The notes: generated from the letters alone by a model not told the origin. Numbered from the stretch's first letter, positions 35,074 through 43,366 are shown. The stretch: 64,000 nucleotides of DNA from Kitasatospora sp. MMS16-BH015 (GCF_002943525.1 NZ_CP025394.1:2356001-2420000); one strand, 5' to 3'. A program made the numbers and translations.

Positions 35074-35093
35074 CGATTGGGCTAGCCCAATCG
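35074..35093. promoter_or_regulatory. Perfect 20-bp palindrome, dre-like operator
   Basis: CGATTGGGCTAGCCCAATCG is a complete dyad 42 bp upstream of the phosphoesterase start. Its central 16 bases match the published DasR consensus ACTGGTCTAGACCACT in 12 positions. The DasR-like GntR gene lies just beyond the phosphoesterase gene. Confidence 0.65.
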
Positions 35094-35321
35094 ACGCACC
35101 ACGGAGTCTGAGCCCACCGGCGGGCCACCACGGGTCCGCCGGCTGCACAGCCGGCGTCGAGCGAGCGAACGGCAGCCGCCGGGCGGACACGAACTTCGCC
35201 CCGCGAACCCGGGCCCCCGCTGCGAGAGACCGGCTGGTGGCGTGGAACGCTCGGGAGCCGGCGACCTACCAGGCGGTGGACCCACCCTGGAAGGCGGGTC
35301 GACCACCCATTTGGAGGGGAT

Positions 35322-36113
35322 GTGCCGCAGCGGACAGCACCGCCGGACGGTGAAGCGCAGCGTCGACTCGTCGAGTACCTGCGGGCCAGGGACTTCCAGG
35401 GGCCGGCGTGGGAGCTGTTCATCGGGCAACTCACCGCCTTCGGGCGGAACTACCTGCACAAGAGCATCTGCAACAGCCGAATCTTCAAACAGTGTCTGGC
35501 ACAGGGCCGACCGGTCGGCACCTCTCCGGATCGGGAGTTCCTGCGGGAGCACCGGGCCGCGCGCGAGATGCTGGTCATGGACGTGCTGGCCGCGACCGCC
35601 ACGCAGTTCCGGGAGAACGCCTTACGTGGCGGGGCATGGCAACCAAGCCTCGGAAGCTCCCTGCGGTCTTACTACGTGGGGGCGTTGGTGCTCGAATTCC
35701 CCAATGCCTACCGCCGATGGCTCACCCGGTGGCGGTCCGAGGACGGACTGCACCTCTTCGCCTGGCAGGACCTGCTGGAGCTGGAGCGACTCGACGGCCG
35801 GATGTTCATCCTGCCCGCACCTCACGACCCTGCCCATCAAGTGGCCGTGTCGGACCTGTTGGAGCGAACCCTGGCCACCGGCGACGACGAGATACGGAAG
35901 ATCGCCGAGCTACGCAAGCTCGGCTGGGAGTGGGACGAGGTCGGCGCGAAGCTCGGCAAGAGCGGCAACGCCGCGAGCGAGAAGTGGCGCCGCTTCTGCG
36001 CCGGGATCCGTCAGCAGCACGGCAGTGCGGCCCGTCAGATCAGCGGACAGGCCGACTCCGTTCCGACTCGGGGGGCTTGGCCATCCGGCGGATGCACAGG
36101 TGAGGAGGACTGA
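35322..36113 (+). CDS. Sigma-factor-like protein
   Basis: 263 residues from a GTG at 35322, four bases behind GGAGG. The middle segment GGAWQPSLGSSLRSYYVGAL, then FPNAYRRWLTRW, resembles actinobacterial proteins I remember as annotated sigma-like. Near the C-terminus EIRKIAELRKLGWEWDEVGA, then KLGKSGNAASEKWRRF, has the form of a sigma region 4 helix-turn-helix. Regions 2 and 4 are weakly conserved, so it may be atypical or not a true sigma factor. The downstream membrane protein starts directly after its stop, as sigma and anti-sigma pairs do. Confidence 0.65.
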   Translation: MPQRTAPPDGEAQRRLVEYLRARDFQGPAWELFIGQLTAFGRNYLHKSICNSRIFKQCLAQGRPVGTSPDREFLREHRAAREMLVMDVLAATATQFRENALRGGAWQPSLGSSLRSYYVGALVLEFPNAYRRWLTRWRSEDGLHLFAWQDLLELERLDGRMFILPAPHDPAHQVAVSDLLERTLATGDDEIRKIAELRKLGWEWDEVGAKLGKSGNAASEKWRRFCAGIRQQHGSAARQISGQADSVPTRGAWPSGGCTGEED

Positions 36114-36114
36114 C

Positions 36115-37272
36115 ATGCGTACGCCCCCCATGGACAGCCAGGCCCGACCGACCCTGAAGGGGATGGAAGCCGTCACCGGCGATGCCCTGGATCTGCTCCG
36201 CCGCCTGGAGCAGCAGCAGCCCGACCCTACGGGTCAACGGGCCCGGTGGATCGAGGTGTTGGGAGACTTCCACGACGCCCCAGGGGCCACCCCGAGCCCC
36301 GAGTCGATCGCAGAGGTACTGGAGTTCTTGGAACTGCTGGAGCTCTCCTTGCTCGCCCGCGACGTCGAGGAGGAGAACGAGGAGGAAGAAGAAGAGGACC
36401 AGCCACCTGCCGGAGACGGCCCACCAGCCCCACCGCCCACCGGTCCGGTCGCCCCTTCGAACGACGACGGCCTACGCGAGCGGATTCGCGCAACGCTCGA
36501 CGCGCTGGAGACATCGTCCCCCTTCGCGCCCCTGCCGGAACCACCGGATCTGTTGAGCGGCACCTCGGAACTGGCCGGGCTGATGGAGATCCGCCGCCAG
36601 CTGGAGCAGGCACAGAGCGCCGTCCGAGAGGCACAAGAAGAGGTGAACAAAAGGGAGTTGGTCACGCTCCAGACCTCGTACTCCCGGGACTCGATGCACG
36701 CAGTCGTCCGTCAGATCGAACTGGAGGAGAAGCGGCTCGCGCTGGAGATGCATCGCCTCGACCTGGCCGAGCGGGAGGCCGAGCGCCGACACCGGCTCGA
36801 CCTCCGACGCCTCGACCTCGAGGCCGACGCACAGCGGTCCGAGCTGGCACGGTACGCACGGGTGGGCGAGCACGAGCGGCGACGGGAGCAGCTCCAGCAG
36901 CGCAGGGCAGCCGGCCAGCAGATCACCGTCCGGTTCGTAGCGGGGGCTGCCGCGCTCACGGTGGCGGCTTGGCCCGGCCTACGTGTGGCCGACACGAGCC
37001 TCGCCTTCCTGACTGTGGCGGCCGCCCTGTTCCTGTTGACCGCACTCGCGATCGTCCGGGGTGGGGCGGACCAGCGGAACCGACTCGGGGGGCTCCCCGG
37101 AGCGAAGGTGGGCCGGGCGATGGCTCTGCTGCCGGTGGCGGGGGTGCTGGTCACGGCCTCGGCGCTGGCCTCGTTCGCCTCGGTCCTGCTGCCGGGGACG
37201 CGGCGCGAACAGCTGGGCGACTACGCGCACCGCACCCTGGGCACCGCCGAACGCCTCCTGCTCGGCCCGTGA
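36115..37272 (+). CDS. Acidic coiled-coil protein with two C-terminal membrane helices
   Basis: 385 residues; ATG at 36115 with GAGGAGG, one base after the preceding stop. After a helical N-terminus comes an acidic run (EEENEEEEEEDQ near 85-95) and a proline-rich linker. A long charged coiled coil follows (about 155-275: LMEIRRQLEQAQSAVREAQE, then KRLALEMHRLDLAEREAERR), with two hydrophobic segments at about 278-322 and 338-362. No enzymatic motif. The pairing with a sigma-like gene suggests a membrane-bound partner or anti-sigma role, which is inference; the absence of a zinc-type ZAS motif argues against a classic anti-sigma factor. Confidence 0.75.
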   Translation: MRTPPMDSQARPTLKGMEAVTGDALDLLRRLEQQQPDPTGQRARWIEVLGDFHDAPGATPSPESIAEVLEFLELLELSLLARDVEEENEEEEEEDQPPAGDGPPAPPPTGPVAPSNDDGLRERIRATLDALETSSPFAPLPEPPDLLSGTSELAGLMEIRRQLEQAQSAVREAQEEVNKRELVTLQTSYSRDSMHAVVRQIELEEKRLALEMHRLDLAEREAERRHRLDLRRLDLEADAQRSELARYARVGEHERRREQLQQRRAAGQQITVRFVAGAAALTVAAWPGLRVADTSLAFLTVAAALFLLTALAIVRGGADQRNRLGGLPGAKVGRAMALLPVAGVLVTASALASFASVLLPGTRREQLGDYAHRTLGTAERLLLGP

Positions 37273-37277
37273 TCCCC

Positions 37278-37310
37278 GGTCGGGGCGGCAACCCCGCCGC
37301 CGCCCCGACC
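37278..37310. terminator. 12-bp stem hairpin between convergent genes
   Basis: GGTCGGGGCGGC pairs with GCCGCCCCGACC around nine bases, six bases after the coiled-coil gene and 18 bp from the stop of the convergent small membrane gene. Confidence 0.7.
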
Positions 37311-37327
37311 GCAGTCACCGGCCGGGG

Positions 37328-37540
37328 TCACCGGCCGATCAGCTTGTGCAGCACCGGGACGCTGGTGCCCGTGGCCGTCACCCCCGCCAGCAGCGCGACC
37401 GCCACGGCATGCTGCCCGAGGTAGGTCAGGCAGCCCACGATGATCCCCAGGAACAGGCCCAGGGCGAGGATCACCACCGTCCGGAGGTCGAGCAGCGGGC
37501 CCTGCTCGGGCGGGGTACCGGCACCCGTGGCCGTCGTCAT
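37328..37540 (-). CDS. Small membrane protein (70 residues)
   Basis: MTTATGAGTPPEQGPLLDLR followed by two predicted helices (TVVILALGLFLGIIVGCLTYL and AVAVALLAGVTATGTSV) and a short HKLIGR tail. The ATG at 37540 has a GGGAG site; longer forms from 37552 or 37576 are possible. No family is recognised. It could be a holin-like or small stress membrane protein, but nothing around it decides. Confidence 0.65.
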   Translation of the reverse strand: MTTATGAGTPPEQGPLLDLRTVVILALGLFLGIIVGCLTYLGQHAVAVALLAGVTATGTSVPVLHKLIGR

Positions 37541-37622
37541 CACGTCTCCCATCACCAGCGCTTCACCAGCGGACACCCACCGTGTAGGTGCGGCGGCCGG
37601 CCCGGTTCCACGGGTGGCGGGG

Positions 37623-37805
37623 TCACAGCCCCGGGAGGGTGTCCTGGTCGCCGGGGAGGACGCGGGTGGGGTCCTCGGGGTCGCGGCAGGTGGGGCCTAG
37701 GCGGAGGAGGCGGGATTCGGGGTCGTGGAGGGGGCGGTGGCAGCGGCGGCAGAGGACCGGGGGTGCCTTGGGGGTGGTGGGGAGCGGGAGGGGGGCCGGG
37801 TGCAT
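37623..37805 (-). CDS. Small zinc-finger-like protein (DUF6011-like)
   Basis: 60 residues with the motif VLCRRCHRPLHDPESRLLRL followed by GPTCRD. The CxxC plus later GPTC is typical of small actinobacterial proteins that mention a putative zinc site, probably DUF6011-like. The ribosome-binding site is weak and the ATG lies 12 bases after the stop of the SpoIIE-type gene, so it probably relies on translational coupling. Function unknown. Confidence 0.6.
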   Translation of the reverse strand: MHPAPLPLPTTPKAPPVLCRRCHRPLHDPESRLLRLGPTCRDPEDPTRVLPGDQDTLPGL

Positions 37806-37817
37806 GGGGAGAGTCTG

Positions 37818-38927
37818 TCAGGGGGCGGGGGTGAGGGCCAGGACGGCCAAGTCGTCGGTGAGCGGGGAGGAGTGGCGGCGGACGTCCTGGTCGAGGAAGG
37901 CGACCACGGCCTCGGGGTCGGTGCCCGGGAGGGTGGTGAGGCGTTCGGTGAGGGGGTAGAAGGCGCCGGCCCGGTCGCGGGCCTCGCTGATGCCGTCGGT
38001 GTAGAGCAGCAGGGTGTGGCCAGGGGCCAGGGCGAGGCTCAACGTCTCGGCCGGGGCGGCGGCCAGCTGGCCGAGGCCCAGGGGGAGACCCTCCGGGCAG
38101 GAGACCAGGGCGGCCGACCCGGGGGTGAGCAGGACGGGTTCGAGGTGACCCCGGTTGACCAGCTCGCAGCTGGTGGAGCCCGGCCGGTGCTGCAGCAGCA
38201 CGGCCGTCACGAACAGCTCCTCGTCGCCGCGCTCCGCCGCGGCCCGCAGCACCTGCCGGTCCAGCTGCTCCGCCAGCTCGGCCAGCCCGGCCGTCTCGTG
38301 CGCCACGGCCCGGAAGGCGCCGAGCACGTCGGCCACGATCCGGACGGCGTCCAGCCCCTTGCCCCGGACGTCGCCGAGCAGCACCCGGGTGCCGTACCGG
38401 GTCTCGCACAGCTCGTACAGGTCGCCGCCGATCGCCACGTCGGCGACCGCGGGCCGGTAGAGCCCGGCCGTCCGCAGCCCGCCGACCCGGCCGGGGACGG
38501 GGCGCAGCACCGTGCGCTGCAGGGTCTCCACCACGGTGCGGACCCGGACCAGGTCGCGCTCGCGCCGCACCCGCTGCCAGGAGAGCGCGGCGCCGAGCAC
38601 CCCGGCCAGGGCCGTGGAGACGTACACCCAGACGTGGTGCTGCTCGGAAACGTGGCCGACCCGCGCCGCGAGCAGGAGCTGCAGCCCGATCGCCAGCAGG
38701 GTGCCGGCGCCGACCGCCGCCGGGCCGAGCGCGAAGGCGACCACCACCGGCAGGGCGGTCAGCAGGAAGCCGGCCGCGACCGTGTCCGGGAGGGCGTACT
38801 CCAGGACCAGGTCGACGGCGATCAGCAGCAGCGGCAGTGCGAGCACCCAGCGCGGGGCGGTGGCGCCCTGCGACGGGGTGAGGTTGCGCCGCGCGGCGGC
38901 GGTGGTGGACGGGGCAGGCGAGGACAA
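37818..38927 (-). CDS. Membrane-anchored PP2C/SpoIIE-type phosphatase
   Basis: About 369 residues if the TTG at 38927 (eight bases after GGAGG) is the start; the frame continues upstream to 38975. Three to four membrane helices occupy about 27-120 (WVLALPLLLIAVDLVLEYAL; LLTALPVVVAFALGPAAVG). The phosphatase domain has VADVAIGGDLYELCE, VLLGDVRGKGLDAVRIVADV, LVNRGHLEPVLL and LLLYTDGISEARDR, with a C-terminal PLTDDLAVLALTP. A signalling phosphatase with a membrane sensor; its phosphoprotein target is not adjacent. Confidence 0.88.
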   Translation of the reverse strand: MSSPAPSTTAAARRNLTPSQGATAPRWVLALPLLLIAVDLVLEYALPDTVAAGFLLTALPVVVAFALGPAAVGAGTLLAIGLQLLLAARVGHVSEQHHVWVYVSTALAGVLGAALSWQRVRRERDLVRVRTVVETLQRTVLRPVPGRVGGLRTAGLYRPAVADVAIGGDLYELCETRYGTRVLLGDVRGKGLDAVRIVADVLGAFRAVAHETAGLAELAEQLDRQVLRAAAERGDEELFVTAVLLQHRPGSTSCELVNRGHLEPVLLTPGSAALVSCPEGLPLGLGQLAAAPAETLSLALAPGHTLLLYTDGISEARDRAGAFYPLTERLTTLPGTDPEAVVAFLDQDVRRHSSPLTDDLAVLALTPAP

Positions 38928-38997
38928 GGTGGGGACCTCCTGCCTCCATGGTGGCCGGGTTCGGGCCGACCGCACGGCGGCGAAGGTCCCCGATCGG

Positions 38998-39075
38998 ACG
39001 GGGCGAAAGACCCTGTTCAGCCGACGGGACGAAGGACCCGGTTCAGCCGGAGGGACGAAAGAGCCGGTTCAGCCG
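38998..39075. repeat. Three imperfect 26-bp tandem units over the P450 stop
   Basis: Units start at 38998, 39024 and 39050 (core GACGAAAGACCCGGTTCAGCCG with changes). The third includes the stop-codon complement of the P450 gene (39069-39071), and each unit contains TTCAGCCG. Confidence 0.85.
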
Positions 39076-40286
39076 AGCGTGATCGGCAGGCTCTGGTAGC
39101 CGCGCAGCACCCAGCGGTCCCGCCGGGTGGGGGCGCCGGCCCGGGCCAGGGCCGGGAAGCGGCGCAGCAGGGCCGGCATGGCGAGGGTGGATTCGAGCCG
39201 GGCCAGCTGGGCGCCGAGGCAGAAGTGGGCGCCGCCGCCGAAGCTGAGCGGGCGGCTGTCGCGCCGGGTGGGGTCGAACCGGTCCGGGTCGGGGTAGCGC
39301 TGCGGGTCGCGGTTGGCGGCGCCGATCAGCAGGAAGGACATCCAGCCGTACGGCGCCTCCAGGTCGCCGATCTTCAGGCCGTTGCCGAGCGAGACCCGGG
39401 AGGTCACCTGGACGGGCGAGTCGTAGCGCAGCACCTCCTCGGTGTAGCCGGCCGGGTCGACCGCGCCCGAGCGGACCCCGGCCAGCGCCCCGGGGTGGTC
39501 GAGCAGCAGCGAGAGCCCGTTGCCGAGCAGGTTGGTGGTGGTCTCGAAGCCGGCCACCAGCAGCAGCACCAGGTTGGCCAGCAGCTCCCGGCCGGAGAGC
39601 CGCCCCGGGTCGGCGGCGGCCACCTGGACGAGGGCGCTGACCAGGTCGTCCTGCGGCCGGGCCTGCCGCTCGCCGGCCAGCGAGGTGAAGTAGTCGGAGA
39701 GCTCGTCGGCGGCGCCGTCGGCCTTGGCCAGCTCGTCCTCGGGGGCGATCGGCTCCAGCGCCGCGGTGAGGTCGGCGGCCAGGCCGCGGAAGAGGTGGCG
39801 GTCGGCCGTCGGCACCCCGAGCAGTTCGCAGATCACGGTGACCGGCAGCCGGTAGGCGAAGGTCTCCATGAAGTCGACCTCGGCGCCACCCGCGCCGAGC
39901 TCGGCCATCTCGTCCAGCAGGCGGTCGACGGCGGCCGCCACGGCCGGCTCCAGGGCCGCGACTCTGCGGGCGGTGAAGACCGAGGCGATCTGCGAGCGCA
40001 TCCGGCTGTGGTCGGGCTCGTTGCGCTCCAGCAGCGAGAGGCTGAGCAGCAGCTTCGAGGAGTGGTCGTGGAAGCCCTCCTCCCACCGGCTGCGCAGCTC
40101 GGCGTCGGCCACCCGGAAGGCGCCGTCCCGGAGCACCTCGTTGACCTCGCGGTAGCCGCTCACCATGATGATGCCCTCGCCGGCCGGCGTGACGGCCCCG
40201 AGCTCCTGCGCCCGCCGGTACAGCGGGTACGGGTCCTCCCTGCCGCCCGCTGTCATCAGCTGTTCTATGATCGCGGCACTGTCCAT
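39069..40286 (-). CDS. Cytochrome P450
   Basis: 405 residues. The I-helix oxygen-binding motif is LVAGFETTTNLLGNG (about 243-257), the K-helix ExxR is EEVLRYDS, and the haem-binding loop is FGGGAHFCLGAQLARLE with the axial cysteine. The RRDRWVLRGYQSLPITLG tail is normal for bacterial CYP107/105-like proteins. The ATG at 40286 has GGAGGGGG; a GTG at 40292 is less likely. No ferredoxin gene is adjacent, so it would use a redox partner from elsewhere. Substrate unknown. Confidence 0.95.
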   Translation of the reverse strand: MDSAAIIEQLMTAGGREDPYPLYRRAQELGAVTPAGEGIIMVSGYREVNEVLRDGAFRVADAELRSRWEEGFHDHSSKLLLSLSLLERNEPDHSRMRSQIASVFTARRVAALEPAVAAAVDRLLDEMAELGAGGAEVDFMETFAYRLPVTVICELLGVPTADRHLFRGLAADLTAALEPIAPEDELAKADGAADELSDYFTSLAGERQARPQDDLVSALVQVAAADPGRLSGRELLANLVLLLVAGFETTTNLLGNGLSLLLDHPGALAGVRSGAVDPAGYTEEVLRYDSPVQVTSRVSLGNGLKIGDLEAPYGWMSFLLIGAANRDPQRYPDPDRFDPTRRDSRPLSFGGGAHFCLGAQLARLESTLAMPALLRRFPALARAGAPTRRDRWVLRGYQSLPITLG

Positions 40287-40369
40287 GACCACTGCCCCCT
40301 CCGTCGGTCCGTCGCCGTGTTACTACCCGGTACGCGGCCGGTTATGACGGGCCGGAGGAGACCCGAGCG

Positions 40370-40981
40370 ATGAGCACCACCGAGAGCGTGCCCAAGCGGC
40401 GGCGCCGCAGCTGGATCCTCCTCCTGGCGGCCGTGGTGGTGCTGGCGGGCGGGGTGGCGGCGGCGGTGCTGCTGCTGCGCGGGCCGGCCAAGCCGACCGT
40501 GCCGGCCGCCCTGGTGCCGCTGATCGAGCGGGCCGCCAAGACCTGTCCGGCCGTCTCCCCCTCGCTGCTCGCCGGGCAGCTGTACACCGAGTCGCGCTTC
40601 GAGGCCAAGGCCGTCTCCTCGGCGGGCGCGATGGGCGTGGCCCAGTTCACCCCGGACACCTGGGCGGAGTTCGGCGTGGACGGCAACGGGGACGGGGTCA
40701 AGGACGTGTACGACCCCGCCGACGCCATCCCGGCCCAGGCCAGGTACGACTGCTACCTCGCCAAGCAGACCGCCTCGGTGCCGGGCGACCCGACCCGCAA
40801 CATGCTCGCCGCCTACAACGCCGGCCCGGGCGCGGTGGCCAAGCACCAGGGCGTGCCGCCGTTCGCGGAGACCCAGGGGTACGTCACCAAGGTCGAGAAG
40901 TACGCGGCCGAGTTCCGGTACCTGGACACCACGGCGTCGGGCAGCGCGAGCCCGTCCGGGCGGGCGAGCGCCAAGCCCTGA
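40370..40981 (+). CDS. Membrane-anchored lytic transglycosylase (SLT domain)
   Basis: 203 residues. A basic N-terminus and TM helix at about 15-36 are followed by a goose-lysozyme/SLT fold: SPSLLAGQLYTESRFEAKAV with catalytic Glu74, SSAGAMGVAQFTPDTWAEFG, DPADAIPAQARYDCYLA and NMLAAYNAGPGAVAKHQG. It cleaves peptidoglycan outside the membrane. It is divergent from the P450 gene across an 83-bp gap. A GGAGGAG site precedes the ATG. Confidence 0.92.
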   Translation: MSTTESVPKRRRRSWILLLAAVVVLAGGVAAAVLLLRGPAKPTVPAALVPLIERAAKTCPAVSPSLLAGQLYTESRFEAKAVSSAGAMGVAQFTPDTWAEFGVDGNGDGVKDVYDPADAIPAQARYDCYLAKQTASVPGDPTRNMLAAYNAGPGAVAKHQGVPPFAETQGYVTKVEKYAAEFRYLDTTASGSASPSGRASAKP

Positions 40982-40987
40982 GGGCTC

Positions 40988-40993
40988 TACGCT
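40988..40993 (+). promoter_or_regulatory. TACGCT -10 element, leaderless ArsC-like gene
   Basis: TACGCT is seven bases before the ATG at 41001 and no ribosome-binding site is present. Confidence 0.5.
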
Positions 40994-41000
40994 GGGCGGC

Positions 41001-41354
41001 ATGGAGATCTGGATCAACCCGAAGTGCAGCAAGTGCCGCACGGCGATCAGCGAGTTGGACGCGGCCGGGATGGGCTACACCGTGCGGCGGTACCTGGAGG
41101 ACCCGCCGAACACGGCGGAGATCGAGGACATCCTGGCGCGGCTCGGCCTGGAGCCCTGGGAGATCACCCGGGTGGACGAGCCGATCGGCAAGGAGCTGGG
41201 CCTCAAGCAGTGGCCGAAGGAAGCTGCCGAGCGCAGGCGCTGGATCGCCGCGCTGGCCGAGCACCCGATCCTGATCCAGCGCCCGATCATCACCGCCGAC
41301 GACGGCCACGCGGTGGTGGCCCGTACGCCGGAGGCGCTGAAATCCGTGCTCTGA
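41001..41354 (+). CDS. ArsC/Spx-family thioredoxin-fold protein
   Basis: 117 residues, MEIWINPKCSKCRTAISELD. The thioredoxin fold starts with a Cys9-x-x-Cys12 pair and continues VRRYLEDPPNTAEIEDILAR, then a QRPIITADDGHAVVARTPEAL C-terminus with the cis-Pro IQRPII loop. This suits glutaredoxin-dependent arsenate reductases or Spx-like proteins. No arsenic transporter is nearby, so a general redox or arsenate reductase role is equally open. Confidence 0.88.
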   Translation: MEIWINPKCSKCRTAISELDAAGMGYTVRRYLEDPPNTAEIEDILARLGLEPWEITRVDEPIGKELGLKQWPKEAAERRRWIAALAEHPILIQRPIITADDGHAVVARTPEALKSVL

Positions 41355-41379
41355 CGCCGGGGGCGCCGAGCTCCGTGCG

Positions 41380-41850
41380 CTAACTGCGCGTCATCCGGCG
41401 GGCCTCCTCGCCCGGGCGCCAGGAGCGGATGACCAGCTGGTCGTCCTCCACGGTGGTGAGCACGGCCTCGGTGAGCTCCAACCGGAAGGCGTGGTACGGG
41501 CCGGGCGGCAGATCGCCGTAGTCGGCCTCGTAGGCCATCAGGTCGACCGGGTCGGTCAGCTCGACGGCCCGGCCGGCCAGCTTGGCGTCGCCGCCCTTCA
41601 TCGCCTCGTCGCCCGGGTGGGCGTGCAGCGCGAACCGGCCGTCCCGCTGGAGGTCGCGGGCCTTGAGCGCGCCGTGCATCGACCCGATGGTCAGGTCGGC
41701 GCCGAGGAAGGCCACCTCGGTGCCGCTCACCCGGGGCGAGCCGTCCTTGCGCACCGTGGCCAGCACGTGGTGCTTGTGGGCCTCGAAGCAGGCCCGCACC
41801 AGCGGGGCCAGGTCGGGTGCCTGCTGCTCGAAATCCTGCCAAGTCGTCAT
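41380..41850 (-). CDS. Pyridoxamine 5'-phosphate oxidase-family protein
   Basis: 156 residues, MTTWQDFEQQAPDLAPLVRA. The flavin-binding split-barrel core reads HHVLATVRKDGSPRVSGTEV, GALKARDLQRDGRFALHAHP and DPVDLMAYEADYGDLPPGPY. In actinobacteria many such proteins bind FMN or F420 and act as redox enzymes. It is divergent from the DUF1697 gene; CAGACT motifs lie seven and six bases before the two start codons. Confidence 0.85.
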   Translation of the reverse strand: MTTWQDFEQQAPDLAPLVRACFEAHKHHVLATVRKDGSPRVSGTEVAFLGADLTIGSMHGALKARDLQRDGRFALHAHPGDEAMKGGDAKLAGRAVELTDPVDLMAYEADYGDLPPGPYHAFRLELTEAVLTTVEDDQLVIRSWRPGEEARRMTRS

Positions 41851-41857
41851 GGGGCCG

Positions 41858-41863
41858 AGTCTG
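41858..41863 (-). promoter_or_regulatory. CAGACT -10-like element before the PNPOx gene
   Basis: On the minus strand CAGACT ends seven bases before the ATG at 41850, consistent with a leaderless mRNA. Confidence 0.45.
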
Positions 41864-41886
41864 CCAGGAGGCTGTGACAGATGCGG

Positions 41887-41892
41887 CAGACT
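41887..41892 (+). promoter_or_regulatory. CAGACT -10-like element before the DUF1697 gene
   Basis: CAGACT ends six bases before the GTG at 41899. It mirrors the element of the divergent gene at 41858. Confidence 0.45.
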
Positions 41893-41898
41893 GGCCGG

Positions 41899-42444
41899 GT
41901 GACCACCTACATCGCGTTTCTGCGGGCCGTCAACGTCGGCGGCCGGACGGTGAAGATGGAGCGGCTGCGGGCGCTCTTCACCGAGCTGGGGCTCGGCGGC
42001 GTCCGCTCGTACATCCAGAGCGGCAACGTCTTCTTCACGACGGAGGAGGCCGACCGGGCCGCGCTGACCCGGCGGATCGAGGAGCACCTGGCGGCGGAGC
42101 TCGGGTACGAGGTGCCGGTGATGCTGCGCACCGTCGAGGAGGTCGAGGAGCTGGTCGCGGCCGACCCGTTCGCCGGGGTGGAGGTGACACCGGAGGTACG
42201 GCTCTGCGTGGTGTTCCTCTCCGAGCCGCTGCCGGCGGAGTACACCTTCCCGGTGGTCTCGCCCAAGGGCGACTGGGAGATCATCGGGGGCACCCCGGGT
42301 GCGGTGTTCACCGTGATGCACCTCAAGGACGGCCGCCTCGGTGGCAATCCGGCGGCGGCCTTCCCCAAGTCGTACCGAGGAAGCGGGACTTCGCGCTTCT
42401 TCCACACCACGGTGAAGATCCTGGCCGCCGCCAAGAAGGGCTGA
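41899..42444 (+). CDS. DUF1697-family protein
   Basis: 181 residues beginning MTTYIAFLRAVNVGGRTVKM (GTG start; an ATG at 41881 would add six residues but lies within the -10 region). The family marks are GLGGVRSYIQSGNVFFTT, KGDWEIIGGTPGAVFTVM and HLKDGRLGGNPAAAFPKSYR. Members have no known biochemical role; the fold suggests nucleic-acid or nucleotide binding. Short spacing to the divergent PNPOx gene. Confidence 0.88.
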   Translation: MTTYIAFLRAVNVGGRTVKMERLRALFTELGLGGVRSYIQSGNVFFTTEEADRAALTRRIEEHLAAELGYEVPVMLRTVEEVEELVAADPFAGVEVTPEVRLCVVFLSEPLPAEYTFPVVSPKGDWEIIGGTPGAVFTVMHLKDGRLGGNPAAAFPKSYRGSGTSRFFHTTVKILAAAKKG

Positions 42445-42454
42445 CCTCCGGGGC

Positions 42455-43186
42455 TCAGACCGTCGGGGTGCCCCAGAGGCCGCTGGTGCAGCGGGCGTAG
42501 GTGGCGCGCCAGTGCGGCCACTGGCGGGCGGTGGTGTCGTCGCAGTCGGCGATCAGGCGGTCGATCTGCTCCTCGTCCACGCCCTCCAGGAGCCAGACCA
42601 GGGCGTCGGCCGGGGCCGGGCCGTCGGCAGCGGCCAGCAGGTCGAGCAGCTCGGGCAGGGTGCCGATCCGGGAGCCGGGGGCGAAGACGCCGGCCATCCG
42701 GGGCAGCAGCTGGCGCTCCTCGATCCGCAGGTGGGTCTCCAGCCGGGCGGCCAGCTCCTCCACCGCGTAGGCCACCGGCCAGGCGCTGGCCGGGTCCCGG
42801 GTGGCGATCCGCACCAGGGTGGTGACCCGGGTGAAGGAGTGGTCCAGATTGTGGTGGTCCGACTCCAACCAGTTGAGCAGCAGCCGCAGTTCGGGCGCGA
42901 AGCGGCGCAGCAGCGGCCAGAGCCGGGTGTCCTGCTGCTCGTGGTGGCAGGTCAGCATCGCGGTGATGAAGTCCCAGTGCCGCTGGAGCGCCTCGGCGGC
43001 GACGGTGTCCTCGGGCTGGAGCAGTCGCAGGGCGTTGGGCAGCCGGGCCAGGTCGCGGCGGAGCGCGGCGTGCACCAGCTGGAGCCCGGCGAAGGGCATC
43101 GGCTCGACGGCCGGCTGGACGTCGCGCTCCCGCACCGACTGGGCGGGCACCACGGGGGACTCGACGGGCAGCAGGTAGGTCGGCAT
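42455..43186 (-). CDS. Hemerythrin-like HHE-domain protein
   Basis: 243 residues. Metal-ligand-like histidines and acidic residues recur: QLVHAALRRDLARLPNALRL, AMLTCHHEQQDTRLWPLLRR, LESDHHNLDHSFTRVTTLVR and LETHLRIEERQLLPRMAGVF. This is the HHE cation-binding pattern, suggesting a non-haem di-iron or oxygen/nitric-oxide sensing role. A C-terminal domain (about 180-243) is rich in Trp and is seen in actinobacterial members. It ends 10 bp from the convergent DUF1697 gene. Confidence 0.85.
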   Translation of the reverse strand: MPTYLLPVESPVVPAQSVRERDVQPAVEPMPFAGLQLVHAALRRDLARLPNALRLLQPEDTVAAEALQRHWDFITAMLTCHHEQQDTRLWPLLRRFAPELRLLLNWLESDHHNLDHSFTRVTTLVRIATRDPASAWPVAYAVEELAARLETHLRIEERQLLPRMAGVFAPGSRIGTLPELLDLLAAADGPAPADALVWLLEGVDEEQIDRLIADCDDTTARQWPHWRATYARCTSGLWGTPTV

Positions 43187-43366
43187 CGCACTCTCTTCAC
43201 AAGCTGGTGGCGGCTGAGCCTGCGCGGGGCCCCGCTCTCACTGCGGGCCCCGGGCTCGGTCTCCAGGGTGACGACAGCTCATCAGAGTCGAATCAATGTC
43301 TGATTGACGTGCAGGTCAGAGCCCTGCGGATGGGTCGGGCGCCCACCGGCTGTCGGAACATGGTTC

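Noticed and set aside
35320-35340. ATG at 35320 as start of the sigma-like gene
   Set aside because: It reads another frame that runs into Ser/Arg-rich antisense-like sequence; the GTG at 35322 gives the conserved frame.
41001-41354. Arsenic-resistance locus with the flavoprotein remnant at the left edge
   Set aside because: The two are 40 kb apart and no arsenite transporter or ArsR regulator is present in the window.
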